This document shows, piece after piece, positions 60,801-64,000 of a DNA stretch of 64,000 nt (positions are counted from its first letter, which is position 1; the number at the start of each line of letters is the position of its first letter). Source of the stretch: Zerene cesonia (taxonomy: Eukaryota > Arthropoda > Insecta > Lepidoptera > Pieridae); contig NC_052117.1 of assembly GCF_012273895.1 (NCBI RefSeq), positions 1,612,001-1,676,000 of the forward strand. Direction: 5' to 3'. Made by a program: the position numbers and the translations under genes. The notes beneath the pieces were generated by a model. The model had not been told where the DNA came from and did not search any database. It saw only the letters and a list, made by a program, of their open reading frames with translations.

Positions 60801-63800
60801 CATCTTTTTGGCCTTCATTTCCCATTGTTTCTCCAGTGCTCCTCAAACCACACTAGTGCAATATCTCCTAGCCTCCCCAAAACTTTATTAAACTCGTCGT
60901 CGACTCCTATCCTCTTAATCTCCCGTTCATGTAGTTGCTTGTCTCTTTTCTCTTCCAGTTTAAGCCGTTGCTGTTCGATGGCAAAGAACTCTCTTGTAAC
61001 TCTATCTCATGGTAAGAGTGCTCTCCGTTTTCTTCTTGGCGGCCGTGTGGGAGAAGTCGTAGCTTTTTGCGACACCTTACTATCTGGTAACCGTTGTGAC
61101 CGGTTGCCGTGATAACCATCCGGTAACCGTGGCAACTGTTTATGGTGGTAAGTGGGAAAGTCGAATTTGTACGTGTTTTCTTGGTGTTCGCGGAGGAACT
61201 GTAGGTTCTGGAGGTACTGGACTGAGAAGGAGATGCAGCCTTTGCCATTGCAGGTGTTGATTCCGTGTTGTGTTGGGATCAGATTCTGTGAAATATAACA
61301 GAAATATAAAAGAAACTTGTGCTGGTTTTAACTTCAGCCCAGATTGTAATTATTTATTGATAAAAATAAATAAAATATTCTATTTGGCAGGAGCCAAGCA
61401 CTTTTTCATTTTTGGAAGTAGCAATAATTATTTGTTAATGAAAATTAGTTTGATGAATTCATTGAATGAACTTAAAAACAAGTGAGTATAAGTAGAAATA
61501 ATTTTACTTAGAAAGAAGTACTGGGATCGATAAGAAGAGGAAATCATAAAGGAAGGTTATATATGGCATTATAATGTGAATTTATTATTATTATTAAAGT
61601 AGGCAGGAACTCACCATCTGTTGATAGGATTTCTAATTTAAAAGTTTCCTTTGGCTTCGTTGCAAGTGGTGGAGTAACTTCTTGTTGCAATGGGATGGAA
61701 TGGTCACATCGTGGGGATATCTGAAAAGTTTTGGCCCAAAATATTAAAGGAATTAAAGAAAAAACTGTAAGTAGTAAGTAAGTTGTAATTTAAGCATTTT
61801 AATAACTTATGTAATTATGATATTTATTGTTCTGTATTTGTATGAATTGTATAAAAGTCTATATGCTAATCCAGAGATATGGTACCAAAATGCATGGTTC
61901 TTTGAAGGTACTGCAAGCGCTAAAATGACGCACGCACACATTAATACAGTCAACGAGTGTTGGTGTCGGTACAAAGTCCGCATTCCGCATGCACACATGT
62001 GCACATATCACAATGCAAATATAACATAATTTGATTTTCTACCCTATCACTGCGACACTACAATGGGCCAAAAATATTATTTATTTTGGGCGATCCTTTG
62101 TTCGTGGATTCGGACTCGAGTTACGTGGACGCGAATTCAAATCCTGTCTGATAACCATTTTTTTTTATTCTTTAAATATTTTTCAAATGATTTTTGTTTT
62201 AATTATATAAGTAGTAAGTAGGCGCTCTTGAAATCAAAAATAAAGCAGAACCCAGCCTTTGTATCACCATCTATGTGGATGTGTGTAAGCTCTGTAGGAA
62301 TAACTATCAAGAATGTTTAAATAGTTAAACTCTATCATTTATTTAAACCATAAATACTCTGTCTGTTAAGTATGTTATCAGGCTTAAAATATCTGAAGAG
62401 ATATGTATGCTGAAGCTGCCACAACACAACAGAAGATGAGTGTGAAATAGCATGCTACTGTGTTTTGTTTGGTGAATGGGCAACACTTTGCAACTTTGTG
62501 GTTATTGCTTACCATCAGGGGAACTGTCAGCTAGGTTGCGCACTTTTTATACTTTAACGAAATACAAAAGTGTGAAATAGAGGGTACTATGCAATATCTT
62601 GAAGTGTTGAGATAAGCAAATATAGAATACAGAGATTTTAAATTGTCACCTGTTTCGATTTCATTGTTGATTTCTTAACTCCACCACGGATTGAGTTTAA
62701 AACCTTTGTCAAGTCATAACCACAGGTGGTTTGATTTAAATTGCTCTAGAGACCCTCTTTTTTGAGAGAGAGATCACCATGTCTGAAATTGTTAAATAAA
62801 ACTATAAGCAATAATTTTTTTGACTTCGTAGTTCATATTTGACTTTACAAGCCATATGAATATAATTAATAATAATAAATCCTATATTTCTAAGAAAAGC
62901 AAAAGGAAAATTAATAAAACAAAAATTTTAAAACAACACTACATAATATCCCTTGTTTTTGTGTGCCTTAGTGCAAAGGCCTCACAACTCTTTCCACTGT
63001 TTCCTATCTGCCGCCAGGCTTCTTCATAAGGGATATAAGATATGAATATAATTAAGACAAGTTAATCATTATGCTTACTTACTTTTCTATGAATTTCAAA
63101 AGGGTTGAAAATTGTTCACTACATGTTTTCGGCTGTTTATGAAACATGGTTCCATTATAATGGTTCCTAAAAAAAGAAAGAAACACCTTATGCCAGTATT
63201 GAGGTAGATAAAGGGAAATTCCTTTGACAATATAAATAAATAAATCCTTCATAGTCAGAAAACTTATGCAAATAGAGAACTTTATGATTATTTTAAATAA
63301 ATGTAATAAGAATAAAATCACCAAACAAACTTACCAAATTTGTTTGAGTTTATTGGCCAACCCATTGAAAACTATTGACATATTCAATATGAAGTTAATT
63401 TTCAAAACTTCACCCCTAATAAGTCACTAAGTTTGTATGAAATGCATTTTTGCTTTAGGTTTCTTAATTTCACTTTTTTATTGACACCGCAAAGGTGATT
63501 TAAGGTAGAATAGATTTAGCTCTTCTATTGCATAAATCAAGATTTTTTAGTATTACGAGTTACTACGAAATTTTCGGCTTACAGCGATTAAACATTAAAT
63601 TTGTGGAATATGAAACTTATACCATCACGCAGTCATTGAATTTGTAAAGCATTATAAGATTCGATTTTACCATTAAAAATTGGATTTCTTGTTATTTCAG
63701 GCTCTTTTTCTGGCCTTCTTTCAACTGGAGTACTCTGGTGCTGCCGACCTCTTCGTTTTCGCTGCTCTTTTGGGTCATTTTTGCCCTTTTGACTGAAACA

Positions 63801-63884
63801 GATTGTAATTCATAAGTATGGTTTAATAACTATGCTTAAAAAATCGAATAATAATACATACAGCTTTTTTGCATCATCTGGCAT
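57848..63884 (-). CDS. AVEN: Cell death regulator Aven
   Basis: Five exons encode 407 residues: 63862-63884, 63671-63792, 59644-59858, 58529-59309 and 57848-57930; all phases agree. Aven in animals inhibits apoptosis by binding Bcl-xL and Apaf-1 and helps activate ATM. Family marks are an Arg/Gly/Lys-rich N-terminus (EQRKRRGRQH), the conserved KKKEILSNWSKYE (88-100), a region with FQFKHEKSWD, a leucine-rich block LNTALLTIPFFERNGI, and the C-terminal LEKWLDDFLDG, matching the acidic EEWLD-type ending of vertebrate Aven. The centre is acidic and low-complexity. Intron 2 is 3.8 kb and contains another same-strand gene model (60815-63381). Intron 4 contains a full SINE at 58180-58482. The join of exon 2 to exon 3 across the nested gene rests on phase and on continuing proline/glutamate-rich text, so it is the least certain part. 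Confidence 0.87.
58180..58482 (+). repeat. tRNA-derived SINE in Aven intron 4
   Basis: The head 'gcagtggtggcttagttatg', the B box GGGGTTCGAGACCGG, the body and the GATGATGATG tail closely match the copy at 20267-20567. It lies antisense to Aven. Confidence 0.85.
59859..60790. other. Aven intron 2, part downstream of the nested gene
   Basis: AT-rich sequence with no supported exon. The frames here have no domain. Confidence 0.4.
60815..63381 (-). pseudogene. Nested gene model in Aven intron 2, with stops and a frame break
   Basis: Five pieces: 63335-63381 (ATG, MSIVFNGLANKLKQI), 63083-63166, 62650-62782, 61615-61720 and 60815-61285. The first four join with matching phases (2, 2, 0, 1) at good donors and acceptors. 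Piece 3 has an in-frame TAG at 62746-62748, although the reading on both sides looks coding (HGDLSLKKEGL, then LNQTTCGYDLTKVLNSIRGG). Piece 4 ends in phase 1, but the coding-like frame of piece 5 (NTCNGKGCISFSVQYLQNLQ) starts in phase 0, so the frame breaks there. Piece 5 has an in-frame TGA at 61007-61009 in RRALLP-stop-DRVTREFFAIEQQ. After it comes a charged coiled-coil-like tail (QRLKLEEKRDKQLHERE). At the end another frame (LEKQWEMKAKKMKL) looks more protein-like than the one reaching TGA at 60815. I do not recognise the family; the tail resembles those of SANT/MADF-type DNA-binding proteins. It is probably a recent pseudogene, or a real gene with base errors. Confidence 0.55.
62428..62530 (-). 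repeat. Repeat family D fragment
   Basis: 'gtgaaatagcatgctactgt', 'tttggtgaatgggc' and 'gcttaccatcagg' are the reverse complement of parts of family D. It lies between pieces 3 and 4 of the nested gene. Confidence 0.6.
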
Positions 63885-64000
63885 ATTGGTAGCAAAATCA
63901 CTTAATGAATAGTACTATTTTTATGTTATTACTTTTCATTAATAACAAATAGGTAAAATTTTTGTTCGTGGCTTTACGTTTCATCTGGTAATGACAATTG
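63885..64000. promoter_or_regulatory. Upstream flank of Aven
   Basis: This is the first 116 bases upstream of the Aven ATG and should contain its 5' UTR or promoter. No motif stands out. Confidence 0.3.

Noticed and set aside
61010..61092. Hidden intron that would remove the TGA of the nested gene
   Set aside because: A GTAAGG donor upstream and the GATAG before AGTTACAAG would give about 79 bases, but the phases do not match and there is no pyrimidine tract.
62084..62160. Possible tRNA from a TTCAAATCC-like B box
   Set aside because: No matching acceptor stem or A box could be placed.
62746..62782. Using the TAG of nested-gene piece 3 as an acceptor (CTCTAG|AGC)
   Set aside because: It would remove the stop, but then the phase no longer agrees with the preceding piece, which ends in phase 2; it is left open as a weak alternative.
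1..64000. CRISPR array, operons, prophage or insertion sequences of bacterial type
   Set aside because: None is present; the sequence is eukaryotic with spliced genes.

Overview
The window reads as nuclear DNA of a moth or butterfly (Lepidoptera). Genes are spliced with GT-AG introns in an AT-rich background. Short Helitron-like repeats of the lepidopteran Lep1 type (TC start, GC hairpin, CTAGT end) and tRNA-derived SINEs are scattered through it, and the proteins are insect-like. There are no operons, CRISPR arrays or bacterial features. Two 1,000-N assembly gaps are present; the second looks spurious because the same 70 bp flanks it on both sides.

Layout, left to right. An arylalkylamine N-acetyltransferase gene (3477-6056, +) has an in-frame TGA in its second exon. 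A complete U2 snRNA gene follows (6954-7142, -). After a repeat-rich stretch and gap 1 comes an orphan core promoter with TATA box, initiator and downstream element (10486-10550, +) and a strong splice donor. It may drive the activin-type TGF-beta ligand gene whose last three coding exons lie at 18235-19367 (+). From 19.4 to 27.5 kb there are mainly repeats, gap 2 and two weak exon candidates.

A compact gene block follows: TTLL15-type tubulin ligase-like gene (27531-33364, +), converging within 85 bp on an intronless Integrator subunit 11 gene (33450-35237, -); GDP-mannose 4,6-dehydratase (37006-42908, +); an MDC1-like DNA-damage scaffold with FHA domain, TQ-motif array, AT-hook and tandem BRCT (46440-52577, -); and, divergently, an arginine/serine-rich nuclear protein I cannot name (53722-56230, +). 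At the right edge is the cell-death regulator Aven (57848-63884, -). Its 3.8-kb second intron holds a separate same-strand five-exon gene model (60815-63381) that starts cleanly but contains two in-frame stops and a reading-frame break.

The genes do not form one pathway. They cover amine acetylation, snRNA and its processing machinery (U2, IntS11), tubulin modification, fucose-donor synthesis, genome stability and apoptosis control (MDC1-like, Aven), and growth-factor signalling. The points most worth checking are the broken or recoded nested gene in Aven, the TGA in the acetyltransferase, the shortened activin ligand loop, the isolated three-element promoter, and the artefactual gap. All gene models are hand-built from reading frames, splice signals and phase agreement; no alignments were run.
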